From: Lacticaseibacillus zhaodongensis | GTDB lineage: Bacteria > Bacillota > Bacilli > Lactobacillales > Lactobacillaceae | Length of the DNA stretch: 64,000 bases | Assembly: GCF_009687905.1 (NCBI RefSeq) | Contig: NZ_BLBG01000008.1 | Span: 1-64,000 of the forward strand | Reading direction: 5' to 3' | Shown here: piece by piece, positions 1 through 9,054 of the stretch | Layout: each line of letters opens with the position of its first letter | How positions within the stretch are numbered: the first letter of the stretch is position 1 | The notes under the pieces: generated by a model | Seen by the model: the letters and a program-made list of their open reading frames with translations, nothing else | Told to the model about the DNA's origin: nothing | The model's database searches: none | Made by a program: the position numbers and the translations under genes

Positions 1-417
1 TTTGGACCTAGGCATCTAAATAACCTCCATTCAGAGAATGTAGATATTTAGTTGTCTCTCCAAAAGGGACCATATCAGGCTGATATGCTGGATTCAGCCG
101 CCACCCCGTTTCGACTCAGGGGTGGGCGCGGAGGGACGAATATCGTTATCGGTCAGTGCAGATTACGGCAATGCATCCGCAAAATATTCTGGCGTAATCG
201 TGTGCTAGCGGTGGCTTGAGGTTTTACTCTGGTTGAATTAAATTCCACCTGCAGTTACTCAGGCAACGAACCGATTGCACTGGTAATCTCTTGCTCTTTC
301 GCCCCGAGCGCCGGCCGTGTTGCGGACTATCAAACCATACTTTCGTGAATTGACAATGCAATCGGCTGCGTAAAATCGTATACTGAGATTAATATTACGG
401 AACGACTGGTGGTTTCT
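1..417. other. Intergenic region upstream of ispE
   Basis: No convincing gene is seen here. The left edge holds a loose hairpin in which TTTGGA (1-6) can pair with TCCAAA, possibly the end of an upstream transcript. A 17-bp palindrome CATATCAG-G-CTGATATG lies at 71-87 and looks like an operator. A GC-rich hairpin follows near 100-130 (CCACCCC/GGGGTGG). The palindrome and hairpins are seen directly; any regulatory role is inference. Confidence 0.35.
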
Positions 418-1266
418 ATGGAAATTATGCAAAAAGCCCCGGCCAAGATTAATCTGAGTTTGGATGCACTCTATCGGCACCGCAACGGTGATCATGAGTG
501 GCGGATGGTGATGACGAGTGTTGACCTCGCGGATTATGTTCACATCCGACCCGCAAAGACGATAAGTGTAACTACTGATAGTGGTTTCTTGCCTGAGGAT
601 CCCCGAAACTTGGCTTACCAAGCGGCGCGTGCACTGCAGCAAGAGTCTGGCGTGCATGCTGGCGCCCGGATACACATTGAAAAACATATTCCCGTCGCTG
701 CCGGTCTTGGTGGCGGCTCTTCGGATGCCGCTGCGGTCCTGCGGGGGCTCAATGAGTTGTGGCATTTAGGTTATTCCCGAGAGCAACTGGCGCGCATCGG
801 CCTACGGGTGGATTCAGATGTGCCGTACTGCGTCTACTCGGAGACGGCGCTGGTGAGTGGCCGCGGCGAAATTGTTGAACCGCTGGGCAAGCTGCCTCAA
901 TTCTGGGTGGTGCTGGCCAAGCCGAGTCTGTCGATTTCAACCCCGCGGATCCTGCGGGCTTTTGACTACAAGAGCAAGACGCTCTGCCCGGATAACGATA
1001 AAGTGCTAGCTGGCATCAAGCAAAATGATTTTGCGCTGATGACTGCCGGCATGGCGAACAGTCTGGAAGCAGTGACGGCCCAGCGGCACCCGGAGATCAA
1101 CGCGCTGAAAGAGCGGCTGCTCAAGTATGGTGCGGATGTCGCCCAGATGAGCGGCTCCGGGCCGACCGTGTTTGGTCTTTGTGCCAAGCGCTCCCGGGCC
1201 GTGCGGGTTTATAATAGTATGAAGGGCTTTTGCCGGGAGGTTTACCTAGTGCACACGCTCGGTTAG
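418..1266 (+). CDS. ispE: 4-diphosphocytidyl-2-C-methyl-D-erythritol kinase (IspE), GHMP kinase
   Basis: IspE phosphorylates CDP-methylerythritol in the MEP isoprenoid pathway. The protein is about 282 aa, normal for the family. The N-terminal KAPAKINLSLD motif, the GHMP phosphate-binding loop PVAAGLGGGSSDAA (about residues 92-105) and the C-terminal MSGSGPT motif are all present. I chose ATG 418 because GGTGG lies just upstream and because homologues begin with MEI; a GTG nine bases earlier is also open. Lactobacilli normally use the mevalonate pathway, so the gene is often an orphan and its physiological substrate is unclear. The position upstream of purR is the usual one in lactobacilli and bacilli. 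Confidence 0.92.
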   Translation: MEIMQKAPAKINLSLDALYRHRNGDHEWRMVMTSVDLADYVHIRPAKTISVTTDSGFLPEDPRNLAYQAARALQQESGVHAGARIHIEKHIPVAAGLGGGSSDAAAVLRGLNELWHLGYSREQLARIGLRVDSDVPYCVYSETALVSGRGEIVEPLGKLPQFWVVLAKPSLSISTPRILRAFDYKSKTLCPDNDKVLAGIKQNDFALMTAGMANSLEAVTAQRHPEINALKERLLKYGADVAQMSGSGPTVFGLCAKRSRAVRVYNSMKGFCREVYLVHTLG

Positions 1267-1293
1267 ACCCGCGAATTAGGAAGGAAGATTCAA

Positions 1294-2175
1294 ATGCACG
1301 AACACCCAACGAATAGGCGGGCGTTCTCGCTGGGAATGGCGATTAACACCGTCTATGTGATTATCGAAGCAACTGTCGGGCTACTGATTGGCTCAGTGGC
1401 ACTGGTTGCGGACGCGCTGCACAACTTATCAGACGTCCTCAGCCTGGCCCTGTCCTGGCTGGCGGACAAGTTGACGCACCGCAGCCCAACGCTCCGGCGT
1501 ACCTACGGAATGAAGGGCGGTTCGATCCTGGCCGCGCTCATCAACGCGTTTATCCTGCTCGTGGGGATGGCTGCGATTATTATCGAAGCCATCGGGCGCT
1601 TTCGGAACCCCGGTCACGTCGCGGGTACGCCGATGATGATTGTTGCCGGCGTCGGAATTTTGATTAACGGCGGCACCGCGCTGCTGTTCATGCACGGCCG
1701 CCAGGGTGATCTCAATATCCGCAGCGCCTTCTTGCACATGGCCGCTGACGCGGGGGTCTCCGCGGCGGTGGTTGTGGCCGGCTTCATCATGAACCTGACC
1801 GGCTGGAACTGGGTCGACCCGTTGATGTCGATCATCGTCGGTGTGGTCGTTTTGGTCGCAACTTGGGGCCTGCTGCGGGATGCCGTCAACTTGGCATTGG
1901 CCGCCGTGCCGCGTTCAGTGGACGTCAAGGAAGTGGGCAAAATCATTGCGAACTACCCAACGGTCAAGTCCTACCACGACCTGCACATCTGGGCTGTCAG
2001 TACCACTGATACAGCGCTGACCGTGCACCTGGAGCGCACGACGCGGGCGGACAACGACAAGTTCATCAGCAACCTCAGCGCCCGCTTGCGGCGGCACTGC
2101 GCGATTGACCACATCACGATTCAGATTGAATGCGGTGACTATGCGAAGATGTCGGCGATGGATAATAACTACTAA
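1294..2175 (+). CDS. Cation diffusion facilitator family metal exporter (CzcD-like)
   Basis: This is a 293-aa membrane antiporter, probably exporting Zn2+ or a similar divalent cation in exchange for protons. The two CDF metal-site signatures are visible: D40-x2-H43-x3-D47 in TM2 and H148-x3-D152 in TM5. Six hydrophobic segments fill residues 10-195, followed by the cytoplasmic ferredoxin-like domain (about 200-290). The start follows a strong AGGAAGG. It lies 27 bases after ispE and is followed by a terminator, so it may be cotranscribed with ispE. Exact metal specificity cannot be read from the sequence. Confidence 0.9.
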   Translation: MHEHPTNRRAFSLGMAINTVYVIIEATVGLLIGSVALVADALHNLSDVLSLALSWLADKLTHRSPTLRRTYGMKGGSILAALINAFILLVGMAAIIIEAIGRFRNPGHVAGTPMMIVAGVGILINGGTALLFMHGRQGDLNIRSAFLHMAADAGVSAAVVVAGFIMNLTGWNWVDPLMSIIVGVVVLVATWGLLRDAVNLALAAVPRSVDVKEVGKIIANYPTVKSYHDLHIWAVSTTDTALTVHLERTTRADNDKFISNLSARLRRHCAIDHITIQIECGDYAKMSAMDNNY

Positions 2176-2199
2176 AATAAATTAATTAGCGATTCTGCT

Positions 2200-2230
2200 G
2201 ACCAAGTGCTGATGGTGCTTGGTCATTTTT
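2200..2230 (+). terminator. Rho-independent terminator after the CDF gene
   Basis: GACCAAG (2200-2206) pairs with CTTGGTC (2218-2224) and is followed by ATTTTTGT. A second GC hairpin, CACCGGCG/CGCCGGTG (2242-2266), follows closely. Confidence 0.8.
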
Positions 2231-2438
2231 GTGCACAAAAACACCGGCGCTCTGGGGACGCCGGTGCTGGGAATCGATTAGGTGGAGAAAAATGAAGAAG
2301 ATGAGGTGAGCCTCTGGGAAAACTCACTTCTATGCTGTTTAATATACCCGGCAGTTGTGAAGATATTGTTGCGGGGATGTGTTTTTACGGCGGCGGTGAA
2401 TGTGATTGCGCCAAGAGAGCGCGAAATAGACAATGCCA

Positions 2439-2542
2439 AACGTTCGTAATTAAGCCAAAATTGGTAAAGTGACGAGATTTCGCGAATAATCACGAAAATA
2501 TGGCCGATTTGTTTGCTTAATTCACGTATGATTATGTATAAT
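2439..2542 (+). promoter_or_regulatory. purR promoter region with PurBox-like half site
   Basis: TTGCTT (2513-2518), an 18-bp spacer and TATAAT (2537-2542) form a plausible promoter; a second TATAAT lies a few bases downstream. AACGTTCGTAATT at 2439-2451 resembles an inverted PurBox with the GTTCG core. The 2270-2607 interval has no convincing gene. PurR autoregulation is inferred. Confidence 0.45.
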
Positions 2543-2607
2543 CAACTGGTATAATCCGTTTCTAACAGAATAATCTAAATAGAGTAAGAACTAAGGAGAT
2601 ATGTAAA

Positions 2608-3456
2608 ATGAAAACACGTCGTAGCGACCGGCTCATTGACATGACCCGCTACTTATTGGAACGGCCCCACACCCTGGTCCCGCTGACCTTCTTCTCACAG
2701 CGTTATGAATCCGCGAAGTCATCGATCAGTGAAGATCTGGCCATCATTCGCCGGACTTTTGCCCAGCGCCAAACTGGGATTCTGGAAACTGTTCCAGGTG
2801 CTGCTGGTGGGGTGCGTTACATCCCCATCATCGCTGAACCTGAAGCCAAGGAATTCATCACCAGCATTGCCCAGCGCCTGTCTGATTCCAAGCGCCTGCT
2901 GCCAGGAGGTTACGTTTACCTGACCGACCTGCTCGGCACACCGGAGATTTTGCGCCAAATCGGCCGTCTCATTGCGACCCAGTACCTCGACTCATCCGTG
3001 GACGCGGTCATGACCGTCGCTACCAAGGGCATTCCGATTGCCCAGAGTGTCAGCCAGTACCTGAACGTGCCGTTTGTCATTGTGCGCCGGGATTCCAAAA
3101 TCACTGAGGGTTCCACTGTTTCCGTTAACTACGTGTCCGGTTCGTCCGACCGCGTGGAGAAGATGGAACTCAGTAAGCGCAGCCTCCAGAGTGGCGCCGG
3201 CGTCCTGATCGTTGACGACTTCATGAAGGGCGGCGGCACTGTCAACGGGATGAAGAGTCTGATTGATGAGTTCGACGCCAAGCTGGTTGGTGTGTCCGTA
3301 TTCGCCGAGGGCAGTTTTGCTGGCGACCGGATGATTGATGATTACACGTCCTTGCTGCAGCTGGATCCAGTGGACCCCAAGGCGAAGACGATTAATGCTA
3401 AGGCAGGGAACTACTTGGTGAAGAACGCGGACCTGCTTGCCGGTTTCAATAAGTAA
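2608..3456 (+). CDS. purR: Purine operon regulator PurR (PRTase-type)
   Basis: PurR controls purine biosynthesis and transport by binding PurBox DNA and responding to PRPP. The 282-aa protein has an N-terminal winged helix (about 1-73, beginning MKTRRSDRLIDMTRYL) and a type I phosphoribosyltransferase domain with the PRPP loop VLIVDDFMKGGGTVNG at about 199-214. The start follows AAGGAG. It overlaps the next gene by one base (TAATG), which implies translational coupling. It precedes glmU and prs, the usual neighbourhood in Bacillota. Confidence 0.95.
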   Translation: MKTRRSDRLIDMTRYLLERPHTLVPLTFFSQRYESAKSSISEDLAIIRRTFAQRQTGILETVPGAAGGVRYIPIIAEPEAKEFITSIAQRLSDSKRLLPGGYVYLTDLLGTPEILRQIGRLIATQYLDSSVDAVMTVATKGIPIAQSVSQYLNVPFVIVRRDSKITEGSTVSVNYVSGSSDRVEKMELSKRSLQSGAGVLIVDDFMKGGGTVNGMKSLIDEFDAKLVGVSVFAEGSFAGDRMIDDYTSLLQLDPVDPKAKTINAKAGNYLVKNADLLAGFNK

Positions 3457-4595
3457 TGTCGGCCTACGTGTTCCCAATCAAGATGGCCATCATCACCTTT
3501 CCATTCCTGGCCCTCCTGATTGCCTTACCCTTCCTGATCGTGCAGTACCGGCGCTACGGCAGCTTCACCTTTGTCCGCGCGCTGGTGCTGTACTCCTTTG
3601 TGTTTTACATGCTCACGGCGTACTTCATGATCATTTTGCCGCTGCCGTCCGTTGCGGCGGTGGCAAAATTGACGACAGCGCGCTACCAGCTGATCCCGTT
3701 CACGGCCGTCCGCGAGTTCTTCAATACTAGTGGCTTCGCACTGGCGAGTCCGGGAACTTGGCCGGGGGCGCTGCGCAGTGCGTCCTTCTTGCAGCCGGCG
3801 TTTAACATGTTGCTGACGCTACCCTTTGGTTTTTACCTGCGCTATTACTTCCGCCGCAGCTGGAAACAGGTTCTGCTCATGTCGTTTGGCCTCAGCTTGT
3901 TCTTCGAGCTGACGCAGCTGAGTGGCCTCTACTTCATCTACCCGCGGCCATACCGGCTGTTCGATGTTGATGACCTCATCGTCAACACACTCGGCGGGAT
4001 GCTGGGCTACTACCTCACGCCGCTCATCCGGCGCGCGTTCCCGAGCCGGGAGCGCATGGACGCGCAGAGCTATGAGCGTGGCAAAAAAGTGGGCTGGCTG
4101 CGCCGCTTCGTCGCCTTCCTGGTCGATTACGTTGTGATTGGTGGCATCGTTCGCTTCCTCCTTGAACTGGGCCTGCACGCGTTGCACGTGCGCGCCACTA
4201 CTAGCGCTCGCTGGTCCTATGTATTGATGATTGCCATCGTGTTCGGCCTGCTTGCTGGCCGCGATGGCGCCACGCTGGGCAAAAGTCTGGTGCGGCTGCG
4301 TGTTACTGGTGCTAGTGGCGAAACGCAGTGGTGGCGCGCGCCGCTGCGGTACGCACTGCTCTACTACTTCTGCCTACCAATCTGGCAACTCTGGCTTAGC
4401 GAGTCGAGCATGGTGCTGACGGAAATCAGCAAGCGGACGCAACTTAATTTCATCATCGTGGGCATCCTGAGCTTGTTCGTGTTGTTCTTCAGCGCCGACG
4501 TCGTGTGGACGCTGGTGCACCGTGATGGCCGCCTGTTTTACGACGACTGGGCGCAGACGCGCTTGATCAGTACGGCACCAACAAAAGCAAAATAA
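3456..4595 (+). CDS. VanZ-RDD fusion membrane protein
   Basis: The 379-aa protein has an N-terminal VanZ-like domain (about 15-190, four or five membrane segments, with DVDDLIVNTLGGMLGY typical of VanZ) followed by a C-terminal RDD domain (about 205-370, with GRDGATLGKSLVRLRV). VanZ relatives are associated with low-level teicoplanin resistance and RDD proteins are membrane proteins often linked to transport, but neither function is known for this fusion. Its ATG overlaps the purR stop codon. A strong terminator follows. Confidence 0.85.
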   Translation: MSAYVFPIKMAIITFPFLALLIALPFLIVQYRRYGSFTFVRALVLYSFVFYMLTAYFMIILPLPSVAAVAKLTTARYQLIPFTAVREFFNTSGFALASPGTWPGALRSASFLQPAFNMLLTLPFGFYLRYYFRRSWKQVLLMSFGLSLFFELTQLSGLYFIYPRPYRLFDVDDLIVNTLGGMLGYYLTPLIRRAFPSRERMDAQSYERGKKVGWLRRFVAFLVDYVVIGGIVRFLLELGLHALHVRATTSARWSYVLMIAIVFGLLAGRDGATLGKSLVRLRVTGASGETQWWRAPLRYALLYYFCLPIWQLWLSESSMVLTEISKRTQLNFIIVGILSLFVLFFSADVVWTLVHRDGRLFYDDWAQTRLISTAPTKAK

Positions 4596-4599
4596 GCAC

Positions 4600-4636
4600 A
4601 AGGCGGCGACAGGAATCATCCAGTCGCCGCCTTTTT
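4600..4636 (+). terminator. Rho-independent terminator after VanZ-RDD gene
   Basis: AAGGCGGCGAC (4600-4610) pairs with GTCGCCGCCTT (4623-4633), followed by a T run. Confidence 0.92.
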
Positions 4637-4791
4637 GATATACGCACCAGTTCGTAGATTTTCTCAGTATGTTAAAAAACATTCAACATAATGAGAGTTA
4701 AGTTGCATTTTGCCATTGGCGGCCTTGCTATAGAGCCTTATAATCAGTAACAAGGGCTGGTTCTGGGGACATAGTCGAAGGAGGGTTAATC

Positions 4792-5610
4792 ATGGGGCAC
4801 AAACAAACATCTGCAGAATACATAAAACAAATTCGCACCGAACTCGATGGCTTGAATCACAGTGAGCGCTTGCGTCACTTGGAAAAACAACTGGAAAAAA
4901 CGCACAATCGGATCGAGAAGCGCGAACTGACAGCGATGCTGCTTGAAGAACGCAAAATCGGCCGGCACCGTATCTACCTCCGGCTAGTCGGTTGGGGTGC
5001 CATCCTGGCGGTGATTTTTTTCATCCTCATCAAGTTTGGCAATCCGGACCACGAGGCGGACACGAGTTCCTCATCGACGCCGCAGAGCACCAAGGTGGCT
5101 ACTAAAGCCAAAAAGCAGCCGGCTAAGAAGAAGAGTGTGCTCGTCGATGGCGGGGGCAGTAGCGTCAGCAGCAGCCACCACAAGCACCACAAGGCCAAGA
5201 AGAAGTTAGCCGCAACGAGTGCGAGTTCGACCAGTAGTACGACGGACTCCAGTAGTAGTGCGGCCGCAAGTAGTCGGGCTGCTGCGGCTGCCAGTTCATC
5301 GAGTGCCGCTGCCGCCAGTTCAGCCGCCGCTGCGAGCGCAAGTAGCGCCAGCAAGCAGTCTGCTGCCGCAGCTAGCAGCTACAGCAAAATGCTCGCTGCG
5401 CAAAGCAAGAAGGCCAGTGCACGGGCCGCTAGCAGTCGGGCAGCGGCCGCTCGAGCCCAAGCTGCCGCAGCTACCTACACCGTTAAGGAAGGCGACAACA
5501 TGTACCGCATCGCCGTCAACCACGGTCTGACGCTCAAGCAGCTGCAGACAATGAACGGCCTGGGTAACAGCATTGCGATCACTCCGGGCGAAGTGCTCCG
5601 GGTTCACTAA
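4792..5610 (+). CDS. Membrane-anchored LysM-domain protein with Ser/Ala-rich linker
   Basis: The 272-aa protein has a charged, probably helical N-terminus (1-60), one membrane segment (about 64-83), a low-complexity Ser/Ala-rich wall-spanning stretch (about 140-225) and a C-terminal LysM domain (about 229-272, starting YTVKEGDNMYRIA). This architecture places the N-terminus in the cytoplasm and the LysM domain in the cell wall, where it would bind peptidoglycan. It resembles bitopic LysM proteins of lactobacilli; the function is unknown. The ribosome site is GGAGG and the gene sits alone between two terminators. Confidence 0.85.
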   Translation: MGHKQTSAEYIKQIRTELDGLNHSERLRHLEKQLEKTHNRIEKRELTAMLLEERKIGRHRIYLRLVGWGAILAVIFFILIKFGNPDHEADTSSSSTPQSTKVATKAKKQPAKKKSVLVDGGGSSVSSSHHKHHKAKKKLAATSASSTSSTTDSSSSAAASSRAAAAASSSSAAAASSAAAASASSASKQSAAAASSYSKMLAAQSKKASARAASSRAAAARAQAAAATYTVKEGDNMYRIAVNHGLTLKQLQTMNGLGNSIAITPGEVLRVH

Positions 5611-5627
5611 ACTAAGTAATTGATTGG

Positions 5628-5659
5628 AACCACTGCAGTAGCAACTGCGGTGGTTTTTT
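5628..5659 (+). terminator. Rho-independent terminator after LysM gene
   Basis: AACCACTGCAGT pairs with AACTGCGGTGGTT across a very short loop and is followed by six T. Confidence 0.9.
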
Positions 5660-5826
5660 GATGGCTGCCAAGAAGACCAGCAGTAGCAGATAGCACTGAA
5701 TAATCCGGCGGTACCGGGTGTTGAGCCCTGACGACAGTGACCTAGACCAATTCCTTAATACTCCCGCCGCGGTGCCGACTGTGCTATTATTGAAGCATTC
5801 AGACATTATATTAAGGAGCTATTTTG

Positions 5827-7218
5827 ATGACAGAGAGCAAGTTCACGATTATTTTGGCTGCGGGTAAGGGTACCCGCATGAAGAGCAAGCTGTACAAGGT
5901 TCTGCACAAGGTCTGCGGCAAGTCCATGGTTGACCATGTGCTGACCCAGGTCGAGCAAATTCACCCCGACGACATCGTGACCGTTGTGGGCCACGGCGCC
6001 GAGGCTGTCGAAGCCGCAATCGGTGACCGTAGCCAGTTCGTTGTTCAGGAAGACCAGCTCGGTACCGGTCACGCCGTTTTGCAGGCAGAACCACTGCTCG
6101 GCGACAAGGACGGTGTAACGATGATCGTCAGCGGGGACACACCACTGCTCACCGCCGCCACTTTTGACAAGCTCTTCGCTTACCACCAGGATAAGGGTGC
6201 CAAGGCAACCATCCTGACGGCCAGCGCACCGGACCCGACCGGCTACGGCCGCATCGTGCGCGGCGACCTCGGCACCGTGCAGAAGATTGTTGAGCAAAAG
6301 GACGCGTCGACCGAAGAGGCTCAGATCCACGAGATCAACACCGGTGTTTACTGCTTCGACAACAAGGCACTCTTCTCCGCACTGCATGAAGTCAAGAACG
6401 ATAACGCGCAGGGTGAATACTACCTCACCGATGTCATCGAAATCCTGAAGGGCCGCGGCGCCGTCATTGCTGCTTACAAGATGGCCGACTTTGATGAAAG
6501 CCAGGGGGTCAACGACCGCGTTGCCCTTGCTTCCGCCACCAAGGTCATGCGCAAGCGGATCAACGAGGCCCACATGCGCGATGGGGTCACCATCATCGAC
6601 CCTGAAAACACCTACATTGATGTTGATGTCAAAATCGGCAGTGACACCATCATCGAACCCGGCGTCCACCTCGAAGGCAAAACTGTCATCGGTGAGGATT
6701 GCATGATTGGTAGCGACACCGTCATCATCGACAGTACGATTGAAAACGGCGTAACGACCCGCAGCTCGACCATCGAGAGCAGCATCATGCGTGCCGGTAG
6801 CGACATCGGTCCGAACAGCCACCTGCGTCCCCAGAGTGATATTGGCGAAGGCGTCCACATCGGGAACTTCTGTGAAGTCAAGAAGGCCACCATCGGCAAG
6901 AACACCAAGATCGGCCACCTGACCTACGTCGGTGACGCAACCCTTGGTGAAGACATCAACGTTGGTTGCGGGGTTGTCTTCGTTAACTACGACGGCGTTA
7001 AGAAGTGGCACACAAATGTCGGCGACAAAGCCTTCATTGGCAGCAACTCCAACATTGTTGCCCCAGTCGACGTGGCCGACCACAGCTTCATTGCCGCTGG
7101 TTCAACGGTCACCAAGGACGTACCATTCCACGCGATGGCCATTGCCCGTCAGCGCCAGACGAACAAGGAAGGCTTCTGGGACCGCCTGCCCTTAGCAGAT
7201 TCTAAGGATTGGAACTAA
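5827..7218 (+). CDS. glmU: Bifunctional UDP-GlcNAc pyrophosphorylase / GlcN-1-P acetyltransferase
   Basis: GlmU acetylates glucosamine-1-phosphate and couples the product to UTP, giving UDP-GlcNAc for peptidoglycan and wall polymers. The 463-aa protein carries the N-terminal nucleotidyltransferase signature [11 protein letters not shown] at about 10-20 and a C-terminal left-handed beta-helix of hexapeptide repeats from about 250 onward, including the conserved [14 protein letters not shown] region. ATG 5827 is the start because AAGGAG lies eight bases upstream; a TTG immediately before it is open but badly spaced. It precedes prs, as in Bacillus. Confidence 0.97.
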   Translation: MTESKFTIILAAGKGTRMKSKLYKVLHKVCGKSMVDHVLTQVEQIHPDDIVTVVGHGAEAVEAAIGDRSQFVVQEDQLGTGHAVLQAEPLLGDKDGVTMIVSGDTPLLTAATFDKLFAYHQDKGAKATILTASAPDPTGYGRIVRGDLGTVQKIVEQKDASTEEAQIHEINTGVYCFDNKALFSALHEVKNDNAQGEYYLTDVIEILKGRGAVIAAYKMADFDESQGVNDRVALASATKVMRKRINEAHMRDGVTIIDPENTYIDVDVKIGSDTIIEPGVHLEGKTVIGEDCMIGSDTVIIDSTIENGVTTRSSTIESSIMRAGSDIGPNSHLRPQSDIGEGVHIGNFCEVKKATIGKNTKIGHLTYVGDATLGEDINVGCGVVFVNYDGVKKWHTNVGDKAFIGSNSNIVAPVDVADHSFIAAGSTVTKDVPFHAMAIARQRQTNKEGFWDRLPLADSKDWN

Positions 7219-7356
7219 GCTCTAATTTTGTAAGCGGTATGGTAACAGTTCAAATGATTTTCATGAAAGCAGTCCATAAACCTTGCTTGCTTTTTTCAGC
7301 CATTCCGTTAGACTTTACTAGGATGTTAAATAAATTATCAAAATATGGAGGCTACC

Positions 7357-8340
7357 ATGTCTGCGCATTACGCTGACCCGAAACTCAAGATTTTTGCCCT
7401 CAATTCAAACAAGCCGCTCGCCGAGAAAATCGCTGCGGAAGTTGGAGTTGAGCTGGGTAAGTCATCTGTCCGTCGCTTCTCTGATGGTGAGATTCAGATT
7501 AATATCGAAGAGAGTATTCGTGGGGACGATATCTACTTGATTCAGTCCACCTCAGCGCCCGTTAACGACAACTTGATGGAACTGCTCATCATGATTGACG
7601 CTTTGAAACGGGCCTCAGCTAACACGATTAACGTTGTTATTCCTTACTACGGTTACGCACGGCAGGATCGCAAGGCACGGAGCCGCGAACCAATCACGGC
7701 CAAGCTGGTCGCAAACATGCTCGAGCGTGCCGGTGCTGACCGCGCCCTCGTGCTTGACTTGCACGCCGCCCAAATCCAAGGTTTCTTCGACATTCCAGTG
7801 GACCACCTGATGGGTGCACCGCTGATTGCCGACTACTTCTTGCGCAACCACTTTGTCGGTGACGACACGGTTGTTGTTTCCCCTGACCACGGTGGTGTGA
7901 CCCGGGCCCGCAAGCTTGCGGAATTCCTGAAGTCACCAATCGCCATCATCGACAAGCGCCGGCCACGGCCTAACGTTGCCGAAGTTATGAACATCGTTGG
8001 TGACGTCAAGGGTAAGGATGCGATCATCATCGATGACATGATCGACACTGCCGGCACCATCACCCTGGCCGCCGCAGCCCTCAAGAACGCCGGTGCCAAC
8101 TCTGTCCGCGTTGCCGCAACGCACGCTGTCTTCTCTGGCCCCGCTATCGAGCGCCTGCAGAACTCAGTTATCGAGCAGGTCGTTGTGACCGACTCCATCC
8201 AGCAGCCGCTGGACAAGAAGCTCGACAAGCTCGTGACGGTTTCCGTTGGTCCGCTCATCGGTCGCGCCATCAAGTACATCCACGAGAACCGGCCAGTTTC
8301 ACCACTGTTCGAAAATCGCTTCCGTAAAGATGCAGAATAA
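7357..8340 (+). CDS. prs: Ribose-phosphate pyrophosphokinase
   Basis: Prs makes PRPP from ribose-5-phosphate and ATP, feeding purine, pyrimidine, NAD, His and Trp synthesis and supplying the PurR ligand. The 327-aa protein has the class I motifs: the RFSDGEIQI region, [17 protein letters not shown] (ATP/flexible loop) and the PRPP-binding [17 protein letters not shown] 7357 is preferred over ATG 7345 because GGAG lies six bases before it. The neighbourhood purR-glmU-prs links PRPP supply with its sensor. Confidence 0.97.
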   Translation: MSAHYADPKLKIFALNSNKPLAEKIAAEVGVELGKSSVRRFSDGEIQINIEESIRGDDIYLIQSTSAPVNDNLMELLIMIDALKRASANTINVVIPYYGYARQDRKARSREPITAKLVANMLERAGADRALVLDLHAAQIQGFFDIPVDHLMGAPLIADYFLRNHFVGDDTVVVSPDHGGVTRARKLAEFLKSPIAIIDKRRPRPNVAEVMNIVGDVKGKDAIIIDDMIDTAGTITLAAAALKNAGANSVRVAATHAVFSGPAIERLQNSVIEQVVVTDSIQQPLDKKLDKLVTVSVGPLIGRAIKYIHENRPVSPLFENRFRKDAE

Positions 8341-8359
8341 TTAATCAAAATTTGCTCGG

Positions 8360-8395
8360 ATGGGTCTTCTCCAAATTGGAGGGGGCCCATATTTT
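8360..8395 (+). terminator. Rho-independent terminator after prs
   Basis: ATGGGTCTTCTCC pairs with GGAGGGGGCCCAT and is followed by ATTTTTG. Confidence 0.88.
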
Positions 8396-8409
8396 TGTAC
8401 TCTCGCGGT

Positions 8410-8642
8410 GAGGGGCGCCGCTGCTCCGCTACGTATATGCTTGGCGCGTGGAACAGCCCGGGGCCGGCTCCCGCGAAGCTCCGTGCTGCGCACTACGCTT
8501 TGCTCCCGCCTAATTTTGGGGCCGCCCTCGCTACGCTCAGTCGCGGTCCCAAAATCACCCCCAGTTGTTAGGCAGAAGAGCGCTGCCTAACAACTGTCTG
8601 GGCTTTACGTGGCATATACTACGCTACGCAGCGGCGCCCCTC
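8410..8642. repeat. GC-rich multi-branched inverted-repeat element
   Basis: GAGGGGCGCCGCTGC (8410-8424) pairs perfectly with 8628-8642, and TATATGC (8434-8440) with 8612-8618, enclosing further hairpins: ATTTTGGG-x-CCGC (8513-8525) with GCGG-x-CCCAAAAT (8543-8555), and a perfect 13-bp stem AGTTGTTAGGCAG/CTGCCTAACAACT (8563-8575/8583-8595). CTACGCT-like motifs recur four times. No coding frame is convincing. It could be a MITE-like mobile element or a structured RNA; I cannot tell which. Confidence 0.65.
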
Positions 8643-8781
8643 CCGGCTACTACCTGCTGTCATGCGCCATGTTGTCAGACATTTTACGTACAATCCACGT
8701 TCTCTTGACCAATATACGCTGAATCTAGTTGTGTGTTCCAAGTTGGCGAAGCAGGTAGTTAACGTATCATCTAGTCAGGCT

Positions 8782-8868
8782 TGTTCGGTGGTGTTAAAAT
8801 CTAAAGACATCAAAGTTGCTCAAGCAATCACCACCAGTTGCGTATTCTGATAGCTATGCGGCTTTTTT
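8782..8868 (+). ncRNA. Candidate type I antitoxin RNA (RNA II of an Fst/par locus)
   Basis: TAGTCA, a 17-bp spacer and TAAAAT form a promoter whose transcript would start near 8808, run through GCTCAA-GC-AATCACCACCA and end at a hairpin (TTGCGTA/TATGCGG) followed by six T at 8863-8868. The stretch 8818-8868 repeats 9047-9097, which covers the ribosome-binding region of the Fst-like toxin on the opposite strand. Known Fst loci have this arrangement: a ~65-nt antisense RNA with direct repeats complementary to the toxin mRNA leader. The RNA itself is inferred. Confidence 0.6.
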
Positions 8869-8895
8869 GTGCTTGAATTTAAGATTGTGGCATTT

Positions 8896-8928
8896 AAAAA
8901 CACAGCCTCTGCTAGAAGACTGTGCTTT
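8896..8928. terminator. Bidirectional terminator of the Fst-like locus
   Basis: CACAG (8901-8905) pairs with CTGTG (8920-8924), with A/T tracts on both sides. It lies between the convergent toxin mRNA and antisense RNA, as in pAD1 par. Confidence 0.6.
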
Positions 8929-8964
8929 CCGGTGCCAGACGCTAGACATGCGTCGCTACTTACT

Positions 8965-9054
8965 TTACTTGTGGTCGTTTAGCCAGTGATGTACCAAAAG
9001 CAGAATCACACCAACGAGTAAAGGCGCAACAATCGCATTATCAAAACTGCTCAA
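8965..9054 (-). CDS. Fst/Ldr-family type I toxin peptide
   Basis: This is a 29-aa hydrophobic peptide reading M(TTG)SSFDNAIVAPLLVGVI..., ending HHWLNDHK. The core AIVAPLLVG, a single membrane helix and the WLN/D polar C-terminal tail are the signature of Fst, Ldr and Lpt toxins, which insert in the membrane and disturb division and permeability when unrepressed. A GTG two codons upstream (9060) is an alternative start. TTGGTGGTGATT supplies the ribosome site and overlaps the repeat shared with the antisense RNA at 8818-8868. A strong hairpin (ACCGCG/CGCGGT, 9065-9090) lies in the 5' leader. Chromosomal copies of this family occur in lactobacilli. Confidence 0.8.
   Translation of the reverse strand: MSSFDNAIVAPLLVGVILLLVHHWLNDHK

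Noticed and set aside
2278-2493. 71-codon minus-strand frame upstream of purR
   Set aside because: Low-complexity translation without a ribosome site, overlapping probable purR control sequences.
5806-7083. Long open frame (425 codons) on the minus strand opposite glmU
   Set aside because: It is fully antisense to a clearly conserved gene, has no ribosome site and a composition typical of GC-rich codon-bias shadows.
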